DNA of 64,000 nt from Rhynchopus sp. YZ270_cl-10 (GCA_964035575.1 OZ037856.1:682001-746000); one strand, 5' to 3'. Positions 10,597 to 21,321 are shown, counted from the stretch's first letter. A program made the numbers and translations. The notes: generated by a model not told the origin, from the sequence alone.

Positions 10597-11443
10597 ATAT
10601 GGGTCCGTCCGGAAACCCTCCTGGTAAGATTCATCCTTTTGGGGTTTTTTGAGGTTTTTCTGCTCAAAACACCCAAACAACCCAATTTTTTGATACCCAC
10701 CATACACCTACCACCCCAGAGGGCATATTTTGGGCATTTATTTTTGTTTATTTCCCCTCTCCCCCTTTTTACTTATATTTTTTTACATATTTTTTGGAAA
10801 AAAAAAACGTGGCAATGACAGCAGTGAAGTTCACTTTTTTGTCGAGAAACACGGTAAGAATGGGTGCGACGCACACTTGGTGTCGTTTCGAACCCTCTCT
10901 CTGATGATTCTTGTTGTCAGGAGATCCTTACCGTAGGGGTCATTGTCGGTGCCCTGCGCGAGCTTCCCCACACAGAGGCCTTTGTTATCTCATTCCCTCG
11001 TACTCATACGTATCAGTGCACCCTTCTTTCCATCAATCTCTTTTCGTCTGTGTACTGCTGCCCGAGCAACGGTCGTGTCATTTCAGCTAGCGTGTACTCT
11101 GACACGGAGGGAACCTGTATTTACTATGGAGTCTCCACATCCAAGGTGACCCGCAAAGCAAAAGTCCCTGGCATTGATCCAGTAGATTTGACAGAGGTCA
11201 ATGAAACCTTGTCAAGGCGGCATGGCAGGATTAAGAGAAAGAGAGAAGAGATCCAGAAGAACGACAATAAAAGGCTGAAAATCTGATTAAAAAAGCGAAA
11301 ATATAGCCTCAGACCCCCCCAAAAACTTATTTTCATATCAGAATATCACCTAGATGCACTTTTTGTGGGGGGCATCATCAAAAAAACCCAAAAATACCCA
11401 AAAGGATGAATCTTACCAGAGGGGTTTCCGGACGAGTCCATAT
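10597..11443. mobile_element. TIR element 2, transposase-less, carrying an intron-containing gene
   Basis: Inverted ends about 60 bp long lie at 10597-10655 and about 11385-11443. The shared core is GTCCGGAAACCC, TCTGGTAAGATTCATCC, then TTTTGGG. Both outer ends are ATAT, possibly a 4-bp target duplication, giving GGGTCC/GGACTC tips like element 1. Total length is 847 bp. The only gene inside is the two-exon frame at 10815-11286; no transposase is present. Confidence 0.75.
10815..11286 (+). CDS. Two-exon gene (134 residues) carried by TIR element 2
   Basis: Exon 1 (10815-10853) starts ATGACAGCAGTG and ends at ACG|GTAAGA. Exon 2 (10921-11286) follows TTGTTGTCAG and stays open to a stop. Both junctions are phase 0, so the join is 13 + 121 codons with a 67-nt intron. 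The larger frame alone has no ATG, and the splice supplies one. The protein has a hydrophobic/beta-rich middle (EILTVGVIVGALRELP, FSSVYCCPSNGRVISAS) and a basic tail (RRHGRIKRKREEIQKND) like a nuclear localisation or nucleic-acid-binding segment. I recognise no family. The gene fills the element, so it is cargo or an accessory factor. Confidence 0.6.
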
Positions 11444-12220
11444 GTAATTCTAAGCGCAATTTTGGAAATGTTGCGTACCGTGGCTTCGCCAGAAACTTTC
11501 GTTTTAGAAAATATGTGAAGTAAAATTTTGACAATAATTTATGGAATCGATTTCTCGCTGCGGGAATTTTCCTGACGAAAATCACCAATGACAGTGCCAT
11601 TTTATGTCAACATTTTTTCGAAATGTTGCGTACCGTGGCTTCGCCAGGAACCTTTGGTGCCATGCATGGCCCTGTACGGTTCTTTTTTTTTCAACCGCGG
11701 CCAGGGTGTTTTCCAGGATCTGACATTTTTTTTTTTTGGGTGGCATATATTTTTTTTTTTTAGGCCAAAAAAATTCTCCCGCGCGGAAGGCCCCCTCTTA
11801 AACACTGTACATGATTTACCCGAACAGGGCTTCCGCTTGGTTTTTGGTCTCAAAATTTGGCCCCCCCGAGCTTTCTTCGAGCCCTAGCGGTCGTCGCGCG
11901 CGCGACTCCCTGCCAATCACAGGAAGGAGAGGGGAGGGAGGTAGGCGCCGCAGGCGGAAAAAATTGCAATATTCACAATATTGGCAATGTGCTTTTGTCT
12001 TTATGAAGACAGTAAGAGCGCCGCAGGCGCACGGTACGCTACTTTTGCCCTATTTACTTTGGCTTGTGAAGGTGGTGGAGGCTGAACGGCTCGTGAAGGA
12101 AGCTGAGACGGTGATGATGTTTGTTGGGTAGCTGCAGGCAATTCGAGCAACTCAGCGAGCCACGTGCTCTCCATGGTGGGGTCACAGGTCATACAACACT
12201 CAAAAAAAAAGAAGAAAATC

Positions 12221-12286
12221 TTGGGTGGCATATATGCCACCCAAAAACCACCCCAAAAATCTTGGGTGGCATGTCATGCCACCCAA
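12221..12286. repeat. Two adjacent palindromes sharing the arm TTGGGTGGCAT
   Basis: Bases 12221-12244 are a perfect 24-bp palindrome (arm TTGGGTGGCATA). Bases 12262-12286 are a second with arm TTGGGTGGCATG around one central base. The half-site GGGTGGCATATA also occurs near 11740. Two tandem palindromes with the same arm resemble binding sites for a dimeric protein, or the fused ends of two element copies. Confidence 0.75.
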
Positions 12287-12330
12287 AACCACCGTGGAAA
12301 ACACTCTGCCGCGGGTAATATCTATTTATT

Positions 12331-12414
12331 CTCGAGAGAAAAGTCGTTTTTCTTCACTCTTGTTTTCTTTGCACGCAAAGGAAACACGAGTGAAGGAAAA
12401 CGGCTGTTCTCGAG
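12331..12414. repeat. 84-bp imperfect hairpin bounded by CTCGAG
   Basis: Arms run from CTCGAG at 12331 to CTCGAG at 12409 and include AAAAG[T/C]CGTTTTTCTTCACTC paired with GAGTGAAGGAAAACGGCTG, meeting at CTTTGCACGCAAAG. A few mismatches are present. It lies 57 bases before the heptamer array and may be a foldback element or a transcript hairpin. Confidence 0.75.
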
Positions 12415-12470
12415 GGGAAAACAGTGCTTTGTTACATTTTTCCAGTGAGGAAGTGTTTGAATCACAGAAA

Positions 12471-13037
12471 TACACTGTACACTGTACACTGTACACTGTA
12501 CACTGTACACTGTACACTGTACACTGTACACTGTACACTGTACACTGTACACTGTACACTGTACACTGTACACTGTACACTGTACACTGTACACTGTACA
12601 CTGTACACTGTACACTGTACACTGTACACTGTACACTGTACACTGTACACTGTACACTGTACACTGTACACTGTACACTGTACACTGTACACTGTACACT
12701 GTACACTGTACACTGTACACTGTACACTGTACACTGTACACTGTACACTGTACACTGTACACTGTACACTGTACACTGTACACTGTACACTGTACACTGT
12801 ACACTGTACACTGTACACTGTACACTGTACACTGTACACTGTACACTGTACACTGTACACTGTACACTGTACACTGTACACTGTACACTGTACACTGTAC
12901 ACTGTACACTGTACACTGTACACTGTACACTGTACACTGTACACTGTACACTGTACACTGTACACTGTACACTGTACACTGTACACTGTACACTGTACAC
13001 TGTACACTGTACACTGTACACTGTACACTGTACACTG
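12471..13037. repeat. Heptamer tandem array, TACACTG x 81
   Basis: A 567-bp uninterrupted array of 81 copies of TACACTG with no visible variant unit. Only the right edge decays (TGCACACTG). Each junction makes GTACA-C-TGTAC, a near-palindrome, so either strand could form many small hairpins. The long open frames read through it in several frames are a consequence of period 7 and are not genes. A sister array differing by one base per unit lies at 46077-46552. Confidence 0.95.
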
Positions 13038-13509
13038 TGCACACTGTAGTTCCTATTACTTTCTGGTACCCAGGTATTCTGGGTACCCAGGCAACATGAT
13101 AACGAGAAAACACAAAATCCTACATTTTACTGGGCAAAAGTAAGGTGAAAATCATAATTTAATCTGGAAAAACCAGCGCAAAATGCCCACAAAACCACCA
13201 AAAAAAAACGGGAAAAAACTCGGTATACGGACCCGAAAAACCCCGAAAAAAGGCCGGTATACGCCTGAGGCCTGTTATTGAACGAAAGCACAAGAACCTT
13301 TAGGCCAACAGAAGGTGTGAACCACCTTCTGCTGAAAAGTCGTGAACTTACAGGTGCTCCCGTTCGCTGCACCCAACTCGAGAGGAAGGGGGAGGGATTA
13401 TTTGAACAAATGGTAGAGATAAGGGGGGAGGGAGCACAACACCTCCCATGGCGTCCCATGCTGCACCGACAGTGGGGCCTCTCCCTCTCTCAAGGATTTA
13501 CGTGGACAC

Positions 13510-13805
13510 CTTACAGACGGCACACCATTACCCCAAGGTATGGCAGAGCTAGCTCTGGCCTGACTGTTCGTCGCTGTTTCATGCTCCGAGTGCAAACACC
13601 CTTCATAGCATGGGGAAGCCACGGCCCAGCATTTATATACCCTAGCCAGGGTTTAACTTTGCATTGAGTAGGGGCAGGGACGTTTACCTCCCTGAGGACA
13701 AAACAGAATAGTCCCGCATACCCCTCTGGACAACGGGAGAGATACAGACGACATTTCATCCCCCGTGAGTGTGGCAAAGCATAGTTACCCCTTGTCTGAT
13801 CCAAA
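13510..13805 (+). repeat. Dispersed repeat, type D (longest copy)
   Basis: Shares about 200 diverged bases with 17190-17400, including GCTGTTTCATGCTCCGA, TTCATAGCATGGGGAAGCCA, TACCCTAGCCAGGGTTT and GAGGACAAAACAGAATAGTC. Shorter relatives with ACAGAC[G/A]GCACACC…TGGCAGAG lie at 61240-61275 (plus) and 9077-9107 (minus). It is an old interspersed element. Class is unknown; no coding region is left. Confidence 0.7.
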
Positions 13806-14926
13806 CCATAAAATGTCGGTGAAACAGTGAGTTGAAGGCACATCAGTAGACAGAAAGGTGACGCGTCAACCTGTTCTCATTGGGCCTGTCTACTTCCTGG
13901 GTAACAAAAGAGGCACTGACTGGAGCAAGTCCCGGAGTGGTCCCGAAAAGGACATTCAGAACAAAGAAATCTAGTACAAAGTAAAGAGTAAGTAAGTAAA
14001 GGGAAGGGTAAAATAAGGAAATGAATTTCTGTGGACTGGGTGGAGAGAGAGAAAAAATGGGGTGTCATGGGCACGAGGAAATTCAGGTGTAATGGGGTGA
14101 AAAGTGGCTAAAACACCTACAATACAGGTTAGTACGGTAATGAGGCGGAATAGTGGTGTTTACACATCTTTGTCTCTTGCCTGAAGAGGGTACAAAGGCA
14201 CACTCTTTTGGTTGCAAATGGAGTGTGCGTACTAGGCAGCTTCACTGCCGCAGTACGCGCCGCTCACTGTAATACCTGTGAAACAATAGCTGGTGCCTGT
14301 AGGAACTGTCAAAATTTTAAAGACTAAAACACCAAGATGTTGTAATGGGGTGAAAGGGTGCGAAGGATGTGGCACTGGGCGATGGGAGGTGTCCCTGGGA
14401 CGTCCACAATTAACTATTTTTTTTTGTTTCGGATCCCAAAAATGCGCGGGTCGGCGTTACCGGGTTCCGCGCAATAAATTGCAAAAAGTTCAAAATCCGT
14501 TTTCAGTAACGTGCAATTATTGACAAGTCACAAAATCCTGTGACAGGCGTGCAATGTGTGACCGCTATGCGATTGTGGTAGGTGAAGGGGGGGAAGGAGG
14601 CGAGAAGAAAAAAAATCGCAAAATTCGGGTGTTTTGACCATCTGGGGTACATCAAAGACACGTCTCTGAACAAGCCTACACCAAAATAGTGGTCGGCGTG
14701 CGCGGGGAAGTATTCCGAGTGCACCTCAGAATTCACGCCTGAGAACTTTTTAATCCGGCCTAAGCGAGGCCTCAGCGACTTATCCTTGTTGCACTTTGTG
14801 CATTAATACAGTACATTTGGGGCATACCCTGTGTACATTCTGTGGGTCGGTTGGGTTGTGAAATACAGTGTCTCAAGCGTAGATAAAATCATATTCATGT
14901 GAATTTATCTCTCTGTATTTCACTAA

Positions 14927-15012
14927 CAGGTGAAAACAGCCCTCGGGAAGCATTTTTCCCTCGTGCTTCGCACACGGGAAAAAATGCTTCCCCCGAGGGC
15001 TGTTTCCACCTG
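14927..15012. repeat. 86-bp hairpin with about 36-bp near-perfect arms
   Basis: The left arm CAGGTGAAAACAGCCCTCGG continues GAAGCATTTTTCCC and pairs with a right arm ending GGCTGTTTCCACCTG. The loop is TCGTGCTTCGCACAC. Only small indels separate the arms. The compact form without internal sequence suggests a foldback/MITE relic or a transcript hairpin. Confidence 0.8.
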
Positions 15013-15320
15013 CGCGTAAAATACAGCCTAATAAAGTCACGCCAATAATATAGCGCCCTGGCCGTTACATTGTGGTTTTCAAATTGCACGCATGTAACAG
15101 AATTTTGTGAAGAGTCAATAATTGCACGTCCATAAAAAAAAATTTAAAAGGGTATGGCGAGGCGCTTGCGTTTAACGGCAATTAAGAGTAGAACTACCCC
15201 CTAACTCTCGAGAAACATACGCCAATCAGACCCGGGTCCCAAACGGTTACTGGGGGGATACTCTTGGATAAAGAAAACAAATAAAGACAACAAGAAAAGT
15301 CTGAGTCAGGGTTTTTTCCC

Positions 15321-15679
15321 AGGAGGGTATAGGGGGTACATTGTACCCCTGAGGATTTTTTCCAGATTTTTTTTTGTCTCTTGGGGGTACATAGGGAGGG
15401 GGTCCCATATCACATGGGACCCCACCGTGGAGAGTAATTGGCTCGCTCGGTCAAAAGAAGCCAAAAAAGTTGGGGATTAAAAAAAAGACAGTGTCCCCCA
15501 TCCTACCCCTCCACGACAACAATCATGACGCCCAGTTGCTCAAAGTTTTTTGCGACTGGTGCTGACAATTGGTGTAACAGGTTGACCCGACAACGTTACA
15601 CCGAAGCTGTGATCAGACGGGTACGAGAACAAAGTGAACGTGCAGATACCTCAGCTCTTGTCTCTGATCAGCCAGGACT
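15321..15679. other. Stretch upstream of the hAT relic with a GGGACCCC palindrome
   Basis: Contains the palindrome GGTCCCATATCACATGGGACC near 15400-15423 and GTACCCCTGAGG-type motifs (15340-15355) that recur at 15985-15999 in direct orientation. It may belong to the same decayed hAT element, but no clean TIR pair was found. An open frame (15438-15683) reads through it without recognisable similarity. Confidence 0.35.
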
Positions 15680-15862
15680 GTGAAAACAGCGATAACTCAC
15701 GTGAAATTATGCGAATGGTACGTCGATTTGCAAGTTCCACGGCCTCTGTTGAGAGGGGGTTTAGAGTCCTGAAGCGACAGTTCACTTCCACACGCAGATA
15801 ATCATCTATCGGTTCATGATGAGACGGGCAAATCGGAGAACCAACTTCGGGACGACTCATAC
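15680..15862 (+). pseudogene. hAT transposase C-terminal dimerisation domain, relic
   Basis: In one frame the bases around 15700-15800 read EIMRMVRRFASSTASVERGF followed by RVLKRQFTSTRR and then a stop. This matches the conserved hAT C-terminal block (…SSAS.ER.FS.LK.I.T..RS), with S/T-A-S-V-E-R as the diagnostic part. Stops follow immediately and no DDE region is found nearby, so this is a dead fragment of a hAT DNA transposon. Confidence 0.65.
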
Positions 15863-16378
15863 GAAGCCGTGCGAGTGCGCAGGGATAACAATTAGAGAAG
15901 ATCAGTGTAGCTTTTTTCCCCGCAGGGGAAATTTTTTTCTTACTGTGTCAAGCACTAGTAAATTTTTATTTTTTAGGGGGGAAAGTGTACCCCCTGAGGC
16001 CCAAAAAATCAGAATCCTGGAATAAACACTGAACACTGAAAAGACACAGAAAAAAAAGGGGGGTATTGGTTCAGTTTGTAAACACTCAGAAAGGACAAAA
16101 ATAAAAATGAACGTCATGTACACTCACAAAGACACACACATCAGCAGGGAGAGTATCTCACCTACAAGATTTGCAGCATTTTCTGAAAGGAAAGAAAAAA
16201 AGGTTGGTATGAGTGTAACTGCCGGCTGGGCAGTGTACTATCCTTTTTATTCGGAACAGCCTTTATTTCCTTTTTTAGACTGTCGGAATCGTGAGGTTGC
16301 CACCTTGTACAAGCTCCACTTTCCCTAAAGAGATTCACAATATTTTTATCTGATGTCAAATCAAAGAAAAGTGAATAA

Positions 16379-16410
16379 GATGAACCTAAGCCTCTCGTAA
16401 TTAGTCACCT
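16379..16410 (+). repeat. Short hairpin repeat, type A
   Basis: Reads GATGAACCTAAGCCTCTCGT then AATTAGTCACC. The type consensus is a stem GATGAnCTAAGC and its complement around a 7-nt loop CTCTCGT, usually preceded by AAGAAAAGTTTATAA. This copy is followed 19 bases later by a type B repeat in the same orientation. Other copies are at 22805, 28491, 31481, 50227 and elsewhere. Confidence 0.75.
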
Positions 16411-16428
16411 TGTGGGAATCAAGGTAGA

Positions 16429-16547
16429 GTTGAAATACAAAGCCCTCTCGTGACAGTGTACCTTGGTACATAACCGGCTGTATCGGGGTGGACACCTAAC
16501 TATCTATGCACCATCCATTTCGTAGTTTACATCTGATATCAAATAAA
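16429..16547 (+). repeat. Dispersed repeat, type B
   Basis: About 118 bases shared with 3098-3212 and 62257-62355. Landmarks are TTGAAATACAAAGCCCTCTC, CAGTGTACCTTGGTACATAA, ACCGG..GTA.CGGGGTGG and CCATTTCGTAGTTTACATCT. Truncated copies lie near 8690, 28782 and 50572. All are in plus orientation. GTACC/GGTAC makes an internal hairpin. The start (TACAAAGCCCTCTCGTG) resembles the type A core, so the two may be related. Confidence 0.8.
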
Positions 16548-17189
16548 TCTGACAATTGAGTCACCCCAACAATACACAAAACATCCGTCTGCGCAGACTG
16601 GGGCTTAACTGCTATGTATTTTCCCTCATTATTTCAGTGGGCCGATTTCCGTAAGCAGTATCGCAAAAAAGAAATCTGGTAAAAGGCTTTGAATACGTTA
16701 TTTCAAGTTAACCCATTGAAAAAGTGAGGACTGAACAAAAAAAATTTTTTTGAGCAAAAAATGGACATCACCTTGAAAACCCAGAAAGTATGGTTCTCAG
16801 GTGCCCTACAATTCATTTCAGCCTGATTTTGGACACTTTTGGGCACTTGTAGGGTTGTAGGGTCAATTTTGAATTATTTACACAAAAAGAAGAAAAAAAC
16901 AATACAATACAATCAAAACCCATCAAAAACACCGCTGGGTTGGTATTCTTCGGGCCTCCAAAGACGTTTTCAGGGGGGTTCTGGGTAGTGTCTTGCGTAG
17001 ATCTACGACACTCTAAAATGCAAGATCGTTCCCTTTGAGCCCCCCCTACACGACCTGGTCATGCCCAAAATACAACAAGACTCCTGTTATAACAAGGGTA
17101 ACAAGGGTAATAAGGGTAGTAACAAGCAAAAAAAAAAAAAAAGATAACTAGGGGGTCCAGTTACTACTAACTAGACCCCCTCCTGGTAG

Positions 17190-17400
17190 CCTGACTGTTA
17201 GCCGCTGTTTCATGCTCCGAATACAAACACCTTCATAGCATGGGGAAGCCACCAGCGTTTAGCATGTACATACCCTAGCCAGGGTTTTAACTTGCATTTA
17301 GTAGGGCCTGAGGACAAAACAGAATAGTCCCGTATCTCTCCAATGAGAAATACAGACGGCACACTTCATCCCCGTGAGTGTTGGTCTGACTCCAAGAATT
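17190..17400 (+). repeat. Dispersed repeat, type D (second copy)
   Basis: Diverged copy of 13560-13805, with GCTGTTTCATGCTCCGAA, ATAGCATGGGGAAGCCACC, CCCTAGCCAGGGTTTTAACT and ATACAGACGGCACACTTCAT. It lacks part of the middle of the other copy. No coding capacity. Confidence 0.7.
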
Positions 17401-17491
17401 AAAAAGCAACAAGATCGAATAAAAAAAAGAAGAAAAAAAAGAGAGGATGCACAGGGAGCAGGAACATTTCGACTGTCGGCCTTGGAAAAAA

Positions 17492-17872
17492 ATAACTATT
17501 TATTCGAGTAAAATAAGAACTACTTTATTTCGCGCACGAAAAAGGCTCCCGAGTGCGTTATTTCCCGAGCGAAGCGAGGGAAATAAGAGTTACGAGGCGG
17601 GTGCCTTGTTGTTCCAACAGCTTCATCGGCTGGCTGCAAGGAGGCTTTGAACTTGACGACAGCTGCTGTGCGACGGGTGGTGCATCATACGACCAGGTCC
17701 ATAAAAGGGCCAATCAATTTGAGGAAATAAGAACATTTTCTTGCACTTGCATGAAAAAGACACCCTCGTAACTCTTACTTCCCTCACTTCGCTCGGGACA
17801 TAACGCACTCGGGAGCTTTTTTCGTGGCGCGTGAAATAAAATGGTTATTATTACACTCGAATAAATAGTTAT
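17492..17872. mobile_element. Foldback MITE, 381 bp
   Basis: Inverted arms of about 106-110 bp (17492-17597 and 17763-17872) share ATAACTATTTATTCGAGT at the tips, then CGAAAAA[A/G]GCTCCCGAGTGC, CCCGAGCGAAG and AAGAGTTACGAGG at the inner ends. They differ at roughly a fifth of positions, so the copy is not very recent. The 165-bp middle has no coding capacity. It was presumably mobilised in trans. Confidence 0.75.
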
Positions 17873-18575
17873 GTTTTGGTACATTCTTGTAACGCAAAAA
17901 GGCAATAAAACAGGATGTGGACACAAGACAAATAAAGAGAAACGTTTGAAAGATGACCCCAAGCCTAGCTTGAGGGAAAAAAACACAGTAGATAATACAA
18001 AGAGTTCATAGGTGGTGTACGCCACGAAACTCTGGATGGTGAAACAGTTGCAACCCAACACGTGGAGGCGTAGGAAAGGAAAAGCTAACTCTGTCGGCAC
18101 GACAATGACCCTCAGCCACACCACCATCTGCTGGGGGCCACTGTTGACAGGTCGAGAGATACCATTGCATGATATCCCTCAGAGAAAACTTGGTGTTTGT
18201 GAATTTTTGTGAATCCCTAATGAATTTTCCTGGGGGAAAAAAAGACCTCAAATCACCCCAAATTGGGACGTCCAGAAAAAATAATTTTGTTTGACTTTTA
18301 GTCTATCACGGAAGAGTATTTGTGGAGAAATAAATAAATAAAATTTATTTAAAAATAAAAGGATGAAGTAAGAGTGCAAGACGCAGGAACTGAAAAAGCG
18401 AAGAAAAACAGGTACGAAGACCTCTCATGTTATTATCATCAGCTTTTAGAACGCGGTATAAATACAACGGGAAACATTTGCCGACCTACCAATAAATGTG
18501 GCGAGAGTCATCTCCGGCAGTGTGGCAAAGTCAGATAACAGCACTCAAGAACGTCGTTGTAACCTCCTCTCCTTT

Positions 18576-18779
18576 TCACAGGGTCCATTCTGGGTCTTTC
18601 TGGAGCTGAAGGAGGTTGCCCGACTGGATCTGCGATTGTATCTCGAGCGATTTGCCACTTTTCTTGTCCTGTACCGAGCATTCACGCACGCGAAAGTCCT
18701 TCAGTGCCTTACTCACACGCATGACACGTTCCTTGCGTGTCTTGACACATCCGTCAGATACAGCCTCGCTGACGTGCAT
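18576..18779 (-). CDS. Possible small basic protein or terminal exon
   Basis: From ATG at 18779 the minus strand reads MHVSEAVSDGCVKTRKERVM and on for 67 codons (…SLEIQSQIQSGNLLQL…), with the balanced codon use of the recognised genes and helix-forming, charged composition. No family is recognised. Upstream on the same strand a 57-codon frame (from ATG at about 19223) with two CxxC-like cysteines could be a first exon: its GAG|GTGTGG and the CAACAAG|GCAATG before this exon are both phase 0. That join is speculative. Confidence 0.3.
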   Translation of the reverse strand: MHVSEAVSDGCVKTRKERVMRVSKALKDFRVRECSVQDKKSGKSLEIQSQIQSGNLLQLQKDPEWTL

Positions 18780-20928
18780 TGCCTTGTTGTTGGTTTGGTT
18801 GGTAATTGCAAACGGGCGGGGGATGGGGAAGAAGAAAGAAGAAGCGAACGGTCGCTTTACTGTGTAGCTTGGGTGGGTGTGTGTCAGGGAAAATACGGGT
18901 GTTAAAAATCTTATCGACACTTCAATGTACAACAGCATACTTTTGACCGCCTCAGGTTGTGCCAAAACATAGGGAAGAAGCCCAACGAAACTGAACCTCA
19001 TGAGCCCTTTACCCACCAACCTCGAGCTGCACACTGCAGGGGCGCGTCTCACAGCATGCCACAGGGTCGTATTGCACCACCACATAGTGGTACAACGCCA
19101 TGCAACGTTATCCCAATCGGCCACACCTCTTTCCCCACCCCTAGCTCAGAAGGGCATTGTTGCTCCTCCCCCACCACCCTTCCCCATTCCCCACAGATAC
19201 CACAGATATTGTCGAACGCCATTGTCCAAAAGACGATGGATTCTGTACAAAAAAAAAAGCCCCCCCCGAACTGCTCCTATTCTCGCTCCTCGTAGGCCTT
19301 GCTGTGTCACCCGCTGACACAAACAACATATAGCGCATATCACCCCCACTCGCCCATATCTCTACACGACACATCAGACCCGATTTTACTCTACCCAACC
19401 TCGTTGACAATACCTAGACAGCATGCCAACATCCGTTTCTCATGTTCTCGAAAAGACCTACCCCCCATGAGGACACCCTGTGCAGCGCTCCTGGTTACGG
19501 TCTCGTCTATAGACCACAACCACCGGCTGCCATATCCCCGCCTTCGTCAAAAGGAAAAGATTTATTAGATTCATATACTTTCAGTTCACAGAATTGAAAG
19601 TATTTGAGAAAAAGGAAAAGAGAAGGTTTTATGAGAAGCTAAGTCTTGCTTGGTCACCTTGAATTACAAAGAGGGTCACCCCTTTGACCCAAACCCCCTC
19701 GAATATGTGGTAATGTCGAGTGTGTCCATTACTCCCTTGTGTCCCAAAAGGTTGCGGGAAATAAACCATTTCAGTGTTGGAGTCCAGAGGAGAAACCCTA
19801 CGATGGTAAAATGCGGTTCAGATAGACATGGTGTGTTCGAGATTATTTCGTTTCAAAGGAAGGGCGCCGAGAGGAAGGTTCAGCTTTCACTGCGTTCGGC
19901 TGGAAAAAAAAAAGGGGGTGTGAAAACGTATCGAACGCACACTCAACGAGAGAATTTTTTTGAGGAATACAATAAACGAGCAACAAATAAAGCTTTTTTT
20001 AATGCGTTCGGTTCTGTTCTGCTTTTTTTATTTTTATTTTTTGGGGTCTTTTTTTGGCACATAGACACAAAACTAAATGTCTAGGGTAGGGACAGACAAA
20101 ACTTTTTTGAACCATCAAAGAGGGGACACATACAAAAAAAAAAAAAGAAAATAACAAAAGGAGAAGAGATTGACCAAGAGTGTCAATGTCACCCAAAAGA
20201 GCCAATGTGTTGTTCTTTTTTTGTGAACATTCTTTCACCTGAAGGATTTAAACGAAATCAGGCTCGGGTTTGTACAGAAACAGCATTTTCCCGACCCGGT
20301 GCGTCAATTTAATGTCATACGCGCAGCAAATGCTGCGTGGTTAAGGTTGCTTATTTGGCAATTACCTTACCTAGAAAATCCCCTTCTTACATGAGGAAAG
20401 AGCGCAATAAGGGGAATATTTTTCGTCGTTGTTTTTTTGACAAATTGTTTGAGTAGTGTGGTTGCCTCGGTAGTGTTGCCACAGTTGTGCAATCTCCACT
20501 GTTTTTTTTAAAACCTGATAACGGTCAGTCACCACGCAAGTAGTCTGCGCGCAGCCGTCTATCTTTTTATTTCGTGGAGTTTTGGCTACTTTCTGTTTTT
20601 CATTAAACGCAACAGGAACCTGATGAGAACCCATTCCCCACCAGCGTCTTCATCCCTTCATTTTTTTGTTCGAAATACGAACGTAATTATCGCACTATTT
20701 TAACACAAGAGAAAGACAACTTGAAAGACGGATAAAACCTCCCTAGGCACACAGATGTAAAGAAATGAAACAGAGAAACTAAAAAAAAAAGTGGAATCAC
20801 TGAAAGGGCTTCCACTATACAATAGAAAAACACTGTTCAGTATTGGGCGCATTCTGGGATAAAGACTGAAGAGCAGTTGTTTCATATACTAACTGTTCTA
20901 CTGAATAGAAGGTATAAAGGTTATGAAG

Positions 20929-21024
20929 AAAAGTTGAAAGTGCAAAACGCCTCACCGTTTCATCGGCGGACCCAGGCACTGACAAAGAAACGTTTGTAAG
21001 ATGAGCAACAGCCTCTCAGTCATC
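20929..21024 (+). repeat. Type C repeat joined to a type A repeat
   Basis: Type C reads AGTTGAAAGTGCAAAACGCC … CATCGGCGGACCCAGGCACT and can close by AGTGC/GCACT pairing. It is followed after AAAGAAACG by a type A unit (AAGATGAGCAACAGCCTCTC). The same C-then-A order occurs at 2893-2990 and 62607-62735, so the pair behaves as one composite element of about 100-130 bases. Confidence 0.65.
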
Positions 21025-21321
21025 AATAAGAAAGATATTTGCTGAAAGTGCGCACACATCTCGAGCACTGAAAAGAGGAAAGGGGTAAACGTATTGTGAA
21101 ACCCTACAAAACAAAAAAAAAAAAACGATAAAAAAGAGAGCCTAGTTATAGAAATAAAAAAAACTGTGCACCCCCCTTTTTATTGTGGAGCAGGGATCAT
21201 CGCTTTCTAGTGTCGCGACATATCAGCAAGAGGCAGGACTTTTTTTGTGATTTATACCCCTTGCAGGGTTAGGAGACTTAGAAGATATGTCTCATCCCCA
21301 AAGAAGGGTTTTTTTTTTTGT

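Larger units (their letters stand above)
11444..12470. other. Composite repeat-rich stretch with palindromes
   Basis: No gene is supported. It holds two direct copies, in reverse orientation, of the module GGCGAAGCCACGGTACGCAA (near 11467-11490 and 11621-11645), the GCGCCGCAGGCGCACGGTA module at 12013-12043, two consecutive near-identical palindromes (12221-12286) and an 84-bp hairpin (12331-12414) next to the heptamer array. It looks like nested, partly decayed TIR elements. Confidence 0.5.
13038..15320. other. Gene-free stretch with dispersed repeats and a long hairpin
   Basis: No gene is recognised. It contains a type D dispersed repeat (13510-13805), the second copy of the 61-140 repeat (14610-14700) and a long hairpin (14927-15012). 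Long frames here do not show coding character. Confidence 0.45.
15863..18575. other. Gene-free stretch with short repeats and a foldback MITE
   Basis: Contains type A and B repeats back to back (16379-16547), a hairpin at about 17151-17182 (arms GGGGGTC/GACCCCC), a type D repeat (17190-17400) and a foldback MITE (17492-17872). A GC-richer part at 18000-18230 has open frames on both strands but no recognisable protein. Confidence 0.45.

Noticed and set aside
12471-13037. CRISPR array
   Set aside because: Pure tandem repeat without spacers, in a eukaryotic context with spliced genes and no cas genes.
12225-13143. Long open frames (YTVHCTL repeats) across the first heptamer array
   Set aside because: A 7-bp perfect repeat is open in several frames on both strands by arithmetic; nothing flanking supports a gene.
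16379-16410. Type A repeat as a tRNA-Glu(CUC) anticodon arm
   Set aside because: The 7-nt loop CTCTCGT is suggestive, but the stem is too long and D-arm, T-arm and acceptor stem are missing around it.
18006-18251. GC-richer minus frame as a gene
   Set aside because: No domain, no start context and overlapping open frames on both strands; more likely repeat-derived.
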